From Apostichopus parvimensis (taxonomy: Eukaryota > Echinodermata > Holothuroidea > Aspidochirotida > Stichopodidae), in assembly GCA_000934455.1 (NCBI GenBank), contig KN883480.1, forward strand, positions 126,597-173,040: a DNA stretch of 46,444 bases, given 5' to 3'. How positions within the stretch are numbered: position 1 is the stretch's first letter; each line of letters begins with the position of its first letter. Both the position numbers and the translations under genes were made by a program. The notes under the pieces are model-generated. The model was not told the DNA's origin, did not search any database, and saw only the letters and a list, made by a program, of their open reading frames with translations. Of this stretch, positions 13,201 through 28,200 are shown in pieces.

Positions 13201-16200
13201 ACTCTTAACAGAAATTAATTGTTCTATTCAAATCATTATGTAATATTTAGTGTTTGCACGGGTTATCCGGGTACCCGCCCGACGCGATACTACCCGGTTC
13301 CTAATTTATTACCCGAATCCTACGCAAAGTGTGATTTAAAAAAAAAAAATTTGCAAACCGATGGTTAGGCAGATTTCCCATTGAATTAGTGTGGTGTTAG
13401 GCTACCATGTAGTCGAAGATAACAGCAATAACGAAGGTACCCGCTCGACGCGATACTACCCGGTTCCTAATTTATTACCCGAATACTACGCAAAGTGTGA
13501 TTTTTAAAAAAAAAAATTTTGGGCAAACCGATGGTTAGGCAGATTTACCATTGACTTAGTGTGGTTTTAGGCTACCATATGGTCGAAGATAACAGCAATA
13601 ACGAAAGTATTCCATGGATATCTTATAACTGCGTCACAATTTCAGATAATCAACAGATGGCTAGGTTAGATTCCCCATTGACTTAGTGTGGTGTTAGGCA
13701 ACCATGTGGTCGAACGTAACAGCAATAATGAAAGTATTCCATGGATATCTTATAACTGCGTCACAATTTCAGCGAATAAACAGATGGTTAGGCTTACAGT
13801 AGCTAGATTTCTCATTGACTTAGTGTGGTGTTAGGCTACCATGTGGAAGAAATTATTATTTATTCATTCGTTTATTTCATAGAAGGAAAGGCTGACAAGG
13901 AATTTTACGAGAAGTTTATGGATTAGACGGGTTAACTAAAAAATAATAATGGCAAGTGGCTTTTTACTAATCGTTTATTCCAAATGCGATCAAATTGCGC
14001 GAATCGCGCAATCTCGCGGCTAATGCGAACCCTGGGCCTGCATAATAGATAGTAGTAGTAACAACTGTTTAAGAGCTAAATTGGATATTTATATGGTCTG
14101 ATCCAACAGAGGTGGAGAGCAAGCATAAGCAGCGGCGGCAGTGCGATGTTAGTAGTAATGTTAATTATATGAAGTTAATTAACAAGTTAATGAAAGAAAC
14201 AAAGGCAAATGGAAATTATTGAGGAAGGTTTCATACCTTATCTTACACCTACGTATTTGAACATGAAAACATTGTCAGTAGAGAATATAATTCATTTATT
14301 ATAGCATCCACTATGTAATTTCTTGAAAATCGTGATACACGAAGGTTAACAATTTTTTCCCGGGTACCCGGATACCCGACGGGTAACGGCTCTCGGGTAC
14401 CCGGTTCCCGATTTTTGGACCCGTGTAAACACTAGTAATATTGCAATTTAGCTTCAGACAAAAGTTGGTCTGTTTATTTCCAATCTGACCCCATAGTCAC
14501 CAGGGTGTCTTGGCGAAAGTAAGAAAAGATGTCTGTAGTGTGTACTGTATGTACAGAGTGTGAAGTCATATGCTGTCAAATAACATAGGTCAACACACCT
14601 AGAAAAATGTCAACAAGTTAAACTTTTACATCTCATGAATCTTTAATGAATTCACCATTTTAAGGTTATTAAACACTTTCCTCACATTGCAAATGTCACA
14701 GTTGCAGAGGACTAACATCTACAGTAGTATTCATATTTGATGAATTAGCATTTTTTATTCAGATAGTAAGTACTGTGTCTTTAATGTGCTTTTGGAATGG
14801 TGTACATATTGTATGGATTAAAACTAATCAAATTAAAGATTCCTGAGACAAAATGGTAAAGGAATTTTGGTGTAGAACTTCTTGTTTACTGTCCAGCAGT
14901 GACAGTTTTATTCCCTCTGGTACCTGTGAACACTGAGTGAACTATCTTTCCCTGTAGGGGATGTAAGGAACAGGAGATTCAGTACCATTGTGTCACTGTG
15001 GTATATTAATATTGGTACTTTAAATGTCTTCAGGATCTGTAGACTTGGCACTTATTGCAAGAAATGAAAGTGAGATTGGAAATTGGAAAGGGATACTAGG
15101 ATGTAGTTGTTAGTAAAATGGGAGAGTTCATCTTGATAGTGATCAACATATATAGCATATACACACTGTGAATACTTGATGATAATGTTATGTGCTAAAC
15201 TAACAATTTCATATTGTTGGGATCATTGCTTTTCAACAATGAATGGGATTTGTATTTAATTTAGTGCTTTCACTCCTCGTTCTAGCTTTAGAGAGTTTCT
15301 GTGTATACATGTTAAATGAGACTGTGGACATTGAATCTGAGAAAGTCTTAGCTTCCAATAAAAAGCTGTATAGATTTATTCATAATGTTTGTTTCTTTTC
15401 TTTTTCTTCCCCAGTGCTATGTGCAAAGAATCTATCCAAAAAAGACTTTTTCAGTGAGTATATCTTTCTTCTATTCTTCATAATATGGTTAATTGTTTTT
15501 CAGTGTTTCTTACTTCATGTGCTGCGGTGCAATCTTACTGTATCTTCCAAAAAATTCTTTTCAAGATGGCCTCCTGTTCGATGAGACGCGAAGCAAACCC
15601 AACCATCATTCCATTGTACTTGGTTGAGATGATCATGAAAAAACTCTTCTCCCAAGCAGCTAAAGAAAAACCTGCCTTGGTTGGGGTTCTCTCTAATGTT
15701 CTGCATCTTGCATCTGGGGTTGGGGTGGTGGGCAGGGGGCAAGGGAATCGGAGCACTTCGTTGGCTAAAGGAATGGACAAGGATTTGAAATCTTTTCAAC
15801 TGTTGTTAAATCAAGCGTTCAATATAAGGATCACAATTGATTTGAGATTACATTTTCAGACATGGTACAGATTGTGTTGTGATCATGTTAACCTGCGGAT
15901 GGTGTGACAATAGCCTGTCTTGCTTAAATTGAGTAGAAGCTGACATTAGCACAGGTACAGTATATATATATACAGATATAAAAAGTATATACTTTGATTT
16001 GGAATGTGGACATTTTGTGTTGTGTGCTACTGATATAACGAAAATTTAGGTGGACATCTCCCTTCTTTTTCTTGCGGTGTGCAGGAATCGAAAATAGCTG
16101 CAGGCCACAAACTCAGCTTGGTTGTTATTATGACAGTAGATTCTAGGAGTCAAGTTCATGTCCTTCCCAAAGTACATTCTTCATGACATTGTTCCGGGCT

Positions 16201-19200
16201 TACAACGGAGACTTTCTCAACCCTCGGGATGTTGTGATAACAACTCTGTTGTCAGCCAGTGGAAGTACCTAGACTCGGAGAAATGTTTGAATGCATTGAA
16301 GATCATACAGGCCCAGGTTTTTTACATGTATGCATGTGTTGTTACGTGGAGAAAGACAAAACAAAAGTGTTTTGGTGGTTTTTAAAACAAAAGTCTGATT
16401 CTAGAGGAAGGTTGCTTGTGATCCTCAAACAGTGTTTCCTTACAAGAGTATTTGTATTTTGGAAGGTTCGATAGTTCCCTCTACTTTAATTAGACGACTG
16501 TAAGGGGAATTTGGTTTTTCCTCGATATGATATTTGGTCGTCCGGTACGATTTGGGCCATTTCTGAAATTATATATCATGACTGAAGATACAGATTAATG
16601 CTGCCGAAAATAAACGTAACTATTGTAATGAATGTGTGAAGTTGGAAGGTGGAAACACCTGATTAGATATTTCTCTAGTGGGATACTTAGTCTCAGAGTT
16701 GTATCCCTCCTCCATCCCTCCCCCTCTCCCTCTCCCCCTCCCCTCCCCTCCCCGTCTGGTGTTGTCACGTTCTATCATGTTTCTCCAGCTTTCTTTGTGA
16801 GTACCATCATCCTCGTTATAGAGTTTGGAAGATCTACTTAATTCCTTGCTCAGTTTGGTTTTCCTTTTGTGGATGATGGGTTCCTTACTGTACATGTTTG
16901 GAATATATTCATTTCAGTAAGATAATTTGTGAATACTGGAGGAGGACGAAATAAAAACAGATTACGTCTGACCCAAGGGATGGATGTTTAAACTTGACTG
17001 TATTTAGTTTTACAGACGTTCTATCAGGAAGTAGACTCATTGTAGCCTTAATGTTATGACATTGCATTTTCTGTTTTGGTAGTTGTCTGATGCCTGCCTT
17101 AAGGCCAATTATCCATGTCTGACACAGACAGACATTTTTTCAGAACTGCAATGTTTTCGCCCCAGATTAGGTGTTAAATTGCTGAACCTAAAGAATTGAC
17201 AGATCATGCAGTTGCCACAAGCAGTGCTCAGTGCATTTGGTGCCTGCTCATTTAACACTCCTTGTGTGGGGTTTTAAAGCTAAAGTTTTTACAGTAGTGT
17301 AAACTTTTTGTGTGAATTTGTTTCAAAACTCTCACGTTTTTTTGGCTACAGTACAATAACACTTGCAGTCTAAGACACAGTGCAGTCAGCTTGCAAATTT
17401 TGTGTGTGTGCAGCCCAGCAAGGTTTCACAACTTTACTAATGTGGCCTGCTGAACCTTATGATGAGAGAAAACATGCAAAATATAGTTTGCTATATAAAG
17501 TTTACTGTGATTAATTTTGTGCATGGTCATTCTTGTGTTAGGGATGATACTACATATCAGATGTATGGGTAATGTGCCCATGTAGAGCTTCCCGGTCTTT
17601 GATTTCCCATATGTAGCATGTCCAGTCTAGTACTACCAGATCTGTGATGACTTCAATACAATCAAATGGGGCTTGAACTTGTCACAAGGGAATGCTTTAT
17701 CAACTTATTTGCTTCACAGGTTCTACCTGAAGTGCTGAAATACATTGCATTAAATAGTCAAGTGTCATAGTTGGAAGTGATTTCCAATGTAATATAAAGA
17801 CTATCACCAAAATAGGCTTAGAACTACAACCTCGCAAATGTTGGATCTGGAAGGAGTAGGTGATGGGCGATTACCCGAGGGGGCGGGGGGGGGTGGGGGG
17901 TTGGAGGAGCACCATGCTAAAATGTTATCAGGCTAGGTAAATGGGATGTTGCAATAAAGCATAGCCGAGACAGGTGTAAGTATCGTTGCTTGTGAATTAT
18001 ACCCAAACCAGGGAGTTAAATATTTTTTTTGGGGGGGGTGGGGATGATTATGGGCCCATATTATATCTGTCGGACTAAACTCATAGGAAGTTGCATTATG
18101 AACCACAAAGCATCGAAAGGGAAATGAATTAGTTATCCCTGTTTTTCAGAATTTTGTGGCATTTACATTCCAAACTGTTGACATGCGGTAACAGATAATA
18201 AAAAAGTTCCTTTTTGGTTGTTTTGTACAGATTTGTGTAAACTTCAGAGAGGAATCTAGAGATCTGTATATTGCAGTAGGAGACCGAAAGTAAACCTGTG
18301 GTTAATGTAATATCCAGTTATATGATTGTTACAAACTCTATTAAGTTTCTTTCATATTGTTACAATACCCTGGTCAATAGCCAATGGGGAGGTAACACAT
18401 TTTGAATACAAAGGGTAACATTGGTTTCATTATTAAACTTGTAATCAATACATCCAAAGTCCAGTGGCACGATATAGTTCTACACTACAATCAGACATGT
18501 TTTTCTTTCGTTTTAACTGTCCTGTATGTGAGAAATATGAGAAGAAAAAAAAATGACATTTTCATAATTAATGAATTTATATAAAATACTGTTGGCTTTG
18601 ATACCTTTTGGAAGCCTTGAAATAGCTCTGTAAGTAGGAGAGTGAATGTGTGCTGACATAACATTTAATGTCTACTGTAGGACTACCCTAAATCAAATGT
18701 TGATGACTTTGAAGTGCCAGTGATATTACTGTACATCAAAAAAATGTCACTTTTTCTGTTCACTGTACTCATGTATACCTCAGACCTAGAATATCACAAT
18801 TTTAGCCATTTTCTACCAAAAAAAATCCAAGTAATTAAAATTCTAGTTGCTAAACTCAAGGTTGAGCTGGTATTTTACTGAATTTGCAGCACACATCAGC
18901 TCCTGCACAGGCATATGGGAGCAGCCTAATAACATTATAATATTAAAATTATTATATAAAATAAGCAGGGATACATGGCTTAAATGTTAGGTCTAAGGTT
19001 AATCAGTCTGCTTATTTGACTGATGATTGTCATGTCACACTTAATCATGAGTAAACCAATGTCTTCTGGCAGCAAAATGCCAGAGCCTGCCTTTTTTTCC
19101 TTTTTTCTTACTGCCAAACGATAAAATCCAGTTGGCATTTAGCCAGTGACTAGCCTGAAGTTGGAGACCTGATGTATGCATGATACATTTTCCATGCAGA

Positions 19201-22200
19201 TCTAGTGCAAGACTTTCAGCTGAGCAACAAACTGCTTTCATTTGGTTCAGTAATCTAAACATATCAAAAATTAAACTAACAGCCTAAACCTAGCTGTAAC
19301 TGTATAACTGTATGTAGTAGGATCTCCTCGTTGTGTATGAGTTGTGGTTTGAACAGTATGTTGTAGTACTGACCATAAACTATTGAAAATAGGGAATATT
19401 TAATGTATAGGAAGGTCCTATCAAATAAAACTCCTGCTCAATGAGTTAGTGGCACCCGACTCATTCTTACCGATGTCAGTTTTCATGGAGAAGCGTCGCA
19501 AGAGAAGTTTATTTCCTATCATTTGAGGAAGGAAGAAGAGTCTTCCTCTCCAATGAGGCTCAAAATGAGGCTCAAAATCCCAACAGTTGTTGTATGTCAG
19601 GCTTGAACTGTCAGAGCTTGGAAGTTCAGTAAACTCCCATTATTTTGTGGATGGCCAAAACATGTGAAGGGCCCTACCAAAAAACAAAAAAAAAGGGGGG
19701 GAGGGAAGGAATAAAAGGGAAAAAAGAAAATGAGGACAATTGCTATTTATAAATTCTTCTAGATTAATGTATGTATATGACTGAGCTACAGTATTTACTT
19801 CGCTCCTCACTTACCTGTCTCCTCACAACCTTAGCACCTCATTCTACCGTGCCTATAAAGTCCTGGTAACATAATAACACTATGCTCCCTCTATGACCGA
19901 CCCCCCCCCCCCAGGTAACCGCCCTTCCTTCTCACACGGATTTTCTTGCGGAAAAGATTTCCCTTGGATTTCGTCTTGGTTTTATTGGCGATCGTTGGAA
20001 GTTTTCTTTTCTTGGATTCATAGGAGTGTTAACAGTCTGCAGCCCGATAAGTATCCTACTTGTTGAAAGGGAGGGTTTTGGGGACTGTTTTGGGGACATC
20101 AAGGTAGTGCCATGACAACACAGTTGCAATTATGACAACTATGTTAGTATGTTGTTTGGTCGCTTGATTGGTGGAATTTTTTTTTATTCGTTGTTCAAGT
20201 CAAAGATTAAAGTCTTTTCAGGTGTATCTGTGTGTATATTCAGTGAATACAGGAGCCATGACTGGTTATGGTTATAAAATGTAACATAATGTCATCTGCA
20301 ATTAAAATATAATCAAGTATAAGATATTTGTTAGCTGGTTTCCATAAAGTCACAACAGTTTAAAATTGTGTAGAAAAGAAGAGAAAAGGTCTACTACTTC
20401 ATCACAAACAATAACCAAAGACATCAAGGCATCAAGCATCAAGGCCAAACACAATTGAGCTCTTTTTGTCAGGAGACATTTCGTAGATCTGTCCTTGATT
20501 TGTCTACAGTAGCCTACAGTACTAATCTTTGGAATGTCTTATAGCACTATGCCCTTTTGTCAGTTTGTTTACTTGCAGTTATTTTCTTGGAAAGACTTTC
20601 CTTTGATATCCCTACTGAGGTTTTACAGTTGGAAACCAGCCATCTATCTTTTGAATCCCTTCTGTCTATTACAGAAGTTTGCCTTTGAAAACTATAAAGT
20701 ACCATAGATAGCATTGTCTTTAGAGTATATATTTTAATTCTTAAAAACCTGTAATACAGTTAATGTTGTTGCAAAAGCCAAATTGTACTCTGTTGTAGGT
20801 TACTAAATATTGTAATCTGTTACATCTTCCATATTCTTTGGTCTGTTACAGTACTCTTAGGTTGAAAATCACAATTGCATATAGATTTCAAGTCTGCTGT
20901 GTTCATTACAGTTTCCTCACAAGGCTGTAAATAATAATATGCTGAGGAGGTTTTATGTGAATATCTAGAGACGTCTCTGTTTCTTGAGCCGACTGAAGTT
21001 CACCCGAGAAACGCCCCAAAAAAGTTCCAATGGTTAAATCGCTACATGATTGTGGAAGGTTTTGCTGCTTGCAATGCTGTGGAATGTTGCTTATAGAGTT
21101 GTTTTTCCATGTTACAGACTGCACCGGACAGTTTGTGTAAGTAATGGTTCATTTCAATGTCATGTGTGGGTTTTTTTAGTGACAAGGACTAAGAAATCGA
21201 CTATATAGCTTATCGTTCATTACTGGGAGTGTGCTTTAGGACACAATTATGGTTTTGTGCATTCTCTAAGTGCTTGTGATGATTCAGGCAAATTTTCAGA
21301 TGTCATGAGACTTTTCCCTAATATTTGAATTATTAGTCACACAGGAATATTAGTAGTAAATTAGTGACACACATCAATAGTTAACAATGCTTGGCATATA
21401 TTAATTCATTGTTGAGTTTTGTATTGTATAGCTGGTCTATAAAGTACTAAAGGACTACTTTGTTTGGTAGGAAGGTATATAGTTAATACAGTATCCATAC
21501 TGTCAAAACAGTCAATGGGTTAAAACTTGTGAGCAATTTTGTGGTTGTCATGGTACATTCTTGTGTGTAATAGCCCACTGTGATTTGCTGTTTAATGCAA
21601 TACGACTCTCTGAATGGTTAACCACTTCGTTCCCAGAGGTCACATGAGTAGTGTATTTCGCAACATTTAAGGGAGGGAGGTTGTTTTGAAGGTATATGTG
21701 GAAGAGAGAGTTACAGATGGGATAGGATCCATTGCACAATTTGTTTGACCTAGCATGGGCCAGTGCAAGCATGCATATATGCAGTGCCCATGTGACGCTA
21801 CCCAGTTTCCACAGACTGTATAAAAATCATGTAATTATCATCTTGGGTTTGAGGTTAAAGGATATTCCAGCGGCTGTAGTTTCATTGCTTCACAACAATG
21901 AAAAATGTCTGCATCTGTAGATATAAATCACATTTAGCATTTTGTATCCATGGTGGAAATACAAATAATAATTTAAAGATACAGTATATATGGTATAATT
22001 TTCTGAATGCATCTGGCGACAGTAGAAATCAGTGATACAATAGTGGCAATTGAGGTGAAAAAGACTTGACTTTTTTTCATTTTTTTTATTTTTTATAATT
22101 TACAATACATCTACCTACAGTATATCCTCCAAGGAAAGCAATTTTTCTGCAAATATATTGTACAGTGGTAAATGCTAGATGAAGAGAATATGGACAACTA

Positions 22201-25200
22201 AGCCCAAGCAAAGCATTCCAAATTTACTCGTACAAATCACATTTTAAAAGACAAGTCAACAACGGTAGTATACTAGGAGTAAAGAATTTGCAGGATATCT
22301 GTCATGATGACATCACAGACCACAGTCTGTGATCCACGAGCTTTCCTCGTAGGAAGAAAGAGTTTATCGGGCGTAAACATAGTTCGCATTCCAAACAACC
22401 ATACATAGCTAGAGGTAGGAACAAGATGTCCAGATGTCCAGAGATTGTCGACTCACATTTTTAGATTGTTTTCTCTCTTCCTTATAAGTATCAGATTATC
22501 TGTGAGCAGAAAACCCTTAAATGGTGACTGCAGGGTGATGTCATGTACTGTACTGTGCTAGTTTTTATCGTCTTTGATAAGGACTTCAAAGTCATTTGTG
22601 TTTTGCTCTAAGAGAATCATATATAGTCTATCTTAGAGCACCTTATATTGTTTTTTGTGTTGACTTCAGCAAACCCAAGTCTATGCTCTTCCATTTTCTT
22701 TCTTTCTTTTTTACACTTTCCGACAGAAAATCATCTCATTTCCATGGAAATTGAGACCATGTTTGATTCTAAAGAATGCAAGATATCTTGCTGTTTCATC
22801 ATGAACTCGAATGAACTTTCTTATTTGCAACCTCAGATGAGAGTCACCTTAAATGTCAGATTTTTTCAGTAACTCTTTGGTTAAAGCGGCTAAAACCGCT
22901 GAATCTTAAAGGTCTGCTGTAGTTTCTTGAGATTACCTGCCTTGATGATGGACCTGCCTTGATCGTAAAAATGACCTCTCTTTACCAATTAGTCTGCAAC
23001 TCCTGACACATATTTTTTCTTGTATGAGTGTCTTTGTATGAACGCTGTATGATAAACTTAACTGTAGACAACATATTTGTACACAGTGTTTACATAGAGA
23101 GCCTAATGGTGTTAAGAAGCTATGCAGGCTAATTGTAGAGCCTGAGGTCGATTTACAACTGTGGCAGGTGGATTATGTAATCACAAAACTTTCCTACAGT
23201 AGCTATAGTGTGCTATAATTGGAGCCAACAAAGCAGATCTTTAAGGGATATATCAGTATTGTACATAGTACAGCAGTAAACTTGATAAGCACATTGACTG
23301 CATTCTACCGGTTATCTATAGTTTCTGTTGATATTAATTTGGGAGATAAGTTATGTACCTTTTGGGAAATTTGTTTTGTCATTATTTTGTTATCACTGAA
23401 GATACTGATAACTTATCACTGTACTGTCAAAGTACACATCTGTTGTACGGTGGTCATGTTCTTCACATGCCCAGAGCAAAAAAAATTATTTTAAAAATTG
23501 CTGTAATTTTTCAACACTTTTTGTTTAAAAAAAAAAAAACATCAAAGTTCAGTATATTACCAAGAAGAGAAAGGAAGAAAAGAAACTGTAAAAGAAGAAA
23601 ACCAACCTGGTTGCTATGGATTTTTTTTGAGTGGGGAATCGTTATTTCCAGGAAGAAACCCTTCTTCACTTGTCTGTCTCTTAAACTCTACAGTACATTC
23701 TGCTGTGTTCTGCGCCTGGAGCAAGCACGGTAACCTTTAACGTTTAGGTGTATCGAATGACAAAGTCTAGCAAAATGTTGCAAATGTTGTGAAAGATATG
23801 TGCAGGTTTGAAAACATTTAGTGCATATGTATTCTTCGTTAGTTTCTGTGTTTGGGTCATTTAGAAAAATGTAGGTTGAATTAGGCTTTGGCCATACCAT
23901 TTGGTGTCAAGTACTTACAGCCCTAGGAGTTGGTGAGTCAAGGGTAGAGTCATGACTCCTTCATCATTCAACACATGATGGTCGCTTCGTACAGCAGTAT
24001 TAATAATAATAACAATACAGTGGATTTATATAGTGTCAAATCAGCAACAAGAAGTAGCTGCTCTAGGTGCTTAACAAAACAAGTCAATTATATTCAAAAG
24101 AACAAGTTAAGAAATGAGTAATGACTTAAGATCGTCAGTGAAGAGGAAATGAGGAAACTTGAAAGAAGAAGAAGAATGTTTGAAGGTGTGTTTGGAGTAG
24201 GAGTCAAGTTACTCCCCCATGCCATAAAATTAAAAGAAAGAAAATATGGGAACTTTGGGATTTTGTTCCCCTTTTCAAAACTTGTGCTTGCTGTAACAGA
24301 TATGTTTAGTATTATAGGAATCTCTAGCATGTGTACGTATTTCCACTGTACGGTGAGTTGACAGTAAAAAGTCAGCCACTCTAGATGGGTGTAACTTTGA
24401 AGATACTCCTTGTGTAGGAGGATGTGTATTGTTATCCATTGTGATTGCTCTATGAAGCATACACTGTAGTCTCTACTGTATATTTACTGTATGTGTACAG
24501 TATGGTACGGTACAGTTGATCAGTATTAATCATGCATTGGATAACACACACTATAGTGATCATAGAACTAGACTTCTTTCTACACTTTTATTTGGGTTAA
24601 TTTTCCATTGTGAATGGGTAATTGTTAGTCACATGCTTAGAATTTTAACAATGCTTGTATAATATTGTGTTTTTTTCTGAGCTGATGGACCCCATCATGA
24701 AACAGAAATAAGTACCTATACTCTGCATGTTACCATTAGGCAGTTGTCCCAACAACACTATCCATTAATACTGTGCCTTTGCATGCAAACTTTAGGAAGA
24801 CTTGTTTTTGCATCAGAGGTTTATACAGTATACAGTACTGATTGATTACGATAGTTTATTTTCACGCTCACTTGTTACAATTACCAGATGCCTCTCAATC
24901 TAAGTAATATATTTAGTCACACCGGTGATTAGCAATTCATCAAACCATTTAGTGAAAAAAAAACCCTGTCTCATAGACGTCTCATAGATTTAATGAATAA
25001 TGCACTGTATGTGCGGTATGCATATTAATGTACATGTATGCATTTTCATTGCCAAACCGCACAAGTTAAATGGCTTATTTCATCATTGCTGGTTTACATA
25101 ACTGTATAGTGGACTACAATAACAGATCAAAATTTTCAGCTACCATATCTCTCCTTAAATGTATATGCAGCTTAATGGTGCCCACCAGCTTCATAACAAA

Positions 25201-28200
25201 ATTAATACAACACAAAAACTGGCAATAATTTCTTCGTAACTTCCCTGGCATATTTTGGTCTGAGGTTTGCTTATCTTCATTAGTCACAGTCTGTGATTAG
25301 CGTTGCTTCCCTGTGACATCATCATTATGAGTAGATTATTTCCAGCCTTGTAGCTTTCTTAATTGATTTTGGGCAGAGAAAGCCACCGATTTGGCGACAG
25401 AGGCAAATCTGTAGGTTTGGATTGCAATCAGCAGGATAACGATTTGAAATGTTTCACCAAAGATTGAGTAGCGGTTTGCATTATTCGTTTACAAGCAACT
25501 CTCGTGTACTTTTGAGTTCATATCGTGTGGGCAGGAGACGAAGTGTAGTTAGGAATTCATGCAGTTGTTTATTGAAAGCTAAAAGTACTATCGTACTGTA
25601 TGTATAAGTATGTTGAAAGTAACGCATTATTGTTAGTCATTGGCCATACCACCCACGGCCCTCTCCCCCATGCTTTGTACGGTTGGTGGGCAGGCAGTCA
25701 TATACATAGTCGATATTTAGGAAAAAAATTAGCGTTGTTACTTACATTGCAAGTTTATCAGGGATCTGAGTGTTTGCTGCCGATATCGTTGCAGAAAGCA
25801 ATTGCTTAAAAATGAAATCTAAACTAAAATTAAATTGGATTGTCAGCGATATCGAGCTGAAGTGAAATGCATTTCGTAGTGACACTGATATCTTGGCCTT
25901 AGTCACATAATGCGGTTTCGTACACGGATCACAGTCATTATGACTGTATTATGCTGAGTTGTAAACAGGCGTGGCTTCTCTCGTACGTCCGATACAGTAC
26001 AATTTCATTTGTGTTTCAAGAACGAAAATATGATATATATCAATATGGAAAATCTCATATATACTATAAACTGAAATGATTTTTATGCAGATTTGGTATA
26101 TTGAACATTCGGCTTAGGATTCTTCCACCCATTCCCCTCCCCCCTCCCACCCCCACTCCATCCTGATCCAATCTCAAAAGCCTTCGTTTTCAGGAAACCA
26201 TAGTATCAGTAGTACTCAAAAAGTTGCTACAAACACTGAATGGATAATACCTTGTTAGGTTTGGTATTTTTAACTATGTTTTATGTTTTAATTAAAACTG
26301 AGAATGGGGTAATTTTTGTACTATTTTACTTTAGATGGGCATGGGGGTGGGGGCAGGAAAACCATGGATGACCATGGACAATCTAGTGGGAATCAAATGA
26401 CATCACTGAACAACAATTTCTCATAACCACAACATACTGTAGATGCCTGTAGCCAAGCTGTAAATGCTATGATGCTTGGTACTTTGTATTACTATTTGTG
26501 AGCCCCTCACCTACTCCCCCACCCCTCCCCCCCAAACAACCCTTTTATACATAAATAGGTTATTAGTGAAGGGTATTATTGAATTAATTTTTAATTTTCC
26601 TTTCCTTTTATTTTTGTAATATTTAGGATTACCAGATCCTTTTGCCAAGATCCTAGTTGAGGGTTCTGGACAATGCCATTCTACAGACTTTTGCAAGAGT
26701 ACATTAGATCCAAAGTGGAACCAACATTATGATTTGTAAGTATAAATATCTCTCCATGTATCTAATGTTCTTTTATGTTTGCCCATCTCCCAGTTTCTTC
26801 TTCTGTCTACCAAACACACAAGGAAGTTGGGATTGGAATGTTAAATTCCAACATACTGGCTGTCACTGCTGGTGATACCAGTTGTGCATTGTTAAATTTT
26901 ATGTCACATTTTTACTCATTCTTACTAAAAGAAGACAACATTTGGGCAAAGAAATCGTAAATGTGAGAGATTTTTCCTATCAGAGTGGATCGGAGTGATT
27001 CAGGCGAGAATGGTAGGTATGGACCAGAATGTGGGAGATTTTACACAGGGTTTGATGGATACATATCAGAGTAGATTAGAATGATGCAGGCGAGAATGGT
27101 AGGTATGTATCAGAATGTGAGAGATTTTACGCAGGGTTTGATGGATACATATATCATAGTGAATGAGAGTTCCAACAACATCAAAGCTGAAACATTTAGT
27201 AGACTGCCATAGGTTGGCTGTAACACCGTCATGGTCAAATACACATGTACGTAAGAAAGGAAGACTGCCTGTCTTGCAATGTGTGAAGGTACTGTGAGAT
27301 AGGGAGTTGTTTACAAGAGTCTGTCGTGTTGATGGTTTTCCCCCAAATTGTTGCACAGAAGCTATTGCTGTAAAAGAATCCTTGGTTTGTTGTTAAGGTT
27401 GCATAAAGGGTCAATAAATGGATGAATGGTCCTGAATAATGAAGATCAATTTAATTGTCTTTTAGAAGGTTAGATAACGTTGCAGTTGAACTGGTTAGTG
27501 GGCTAGTATTTATCTGTAACACAGTACATGTCACAGTGCTGCCAATTTGTGTAGCAGTGTAAATTGTAATATGTCAAGTTTGACATTTTGTCTTTAAATC
27601 AAGATTCTTTAAGGGTACAGCACTAACCAAAGTCTGAGCTGAGTGGGTGAGGGGGGGGGGTGGGGGGTCGGCAGCAATACTGCATCCAAGGGTGCATAGG
27701 ACAAGCTTTTTGTGCCTTGCAAATTCACACAATATGCACTGAACTGGCCGGCAGAAATAATCTCTATTGTTTGATAGAGATTCATCCTAGCTGCAGCAGA
27801 ATATTGCAGCTGCTGCAGGTTTTCTCTTTTGACACGTTGACTAAAAAAAAAACATTTACAAATTTGAAACTTCCACATGCTGATCATGCTGCATATATGT
27901 GACTTGACATATTAAACAAATGAAGAAACATTAAAGCCAAAAAAAAGCTGTCCCAAATGACAATCGTTGAAATCAGGTAATTTGTAAACTTGTCCTTGGC
28001 TCAGGACCTTCCATGAGGACTCGGCCAAAACCCACTACTGGTAGGTATGGTACCCCTCAAAATTGATGTTCGGAAATCGCAATGAATTCAAAGCTAGCTA
28101 GGACTATAGACTTGATGCTAAACATAATAGCTGGATGAGACTTAATTCTGTATGCTGCAAAAACTGTAGAGAAAGTTTTTTATGTCTGGAGAAAACACGT

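Larger units (their letters stand above)
4245..15414 (+). other. SMURF intron 1, 11.2 kb
   Basis: The intron is bounded by the GTAAGT donor and TTCCCCAG acceptor. It holds hAT-like elements at 4897-5310, 6350-7854 and 13248-14434, a repeat fragment at about 8520-8641, a CA microsatellite near 9585-9604 and tandem repeats at 9487-10190. The rest, including 4245-4896, 5311-6349, 7855-8519, 8642-9486, 10191-13247 and 14435-15414, is AT-rich DNA with many TACTGTA/TACAGTA words and no coding signal. Confidence 0.85.

Noticed and set aside
15485..15907. 140-residue open frame after the microexon
   Set aside because: It lies downstream of a good splice donor, has low-complexity translation and resembles no family; the SMURF frame leaves at 15453.
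27609..27902. Overlapping 92- and 80-residue open frames on opposite strands, present in both blocks
   Set aside because: Conservation between blocks comes from their recent common origin; the translation includes a poly-G-derived proline run and no domain.
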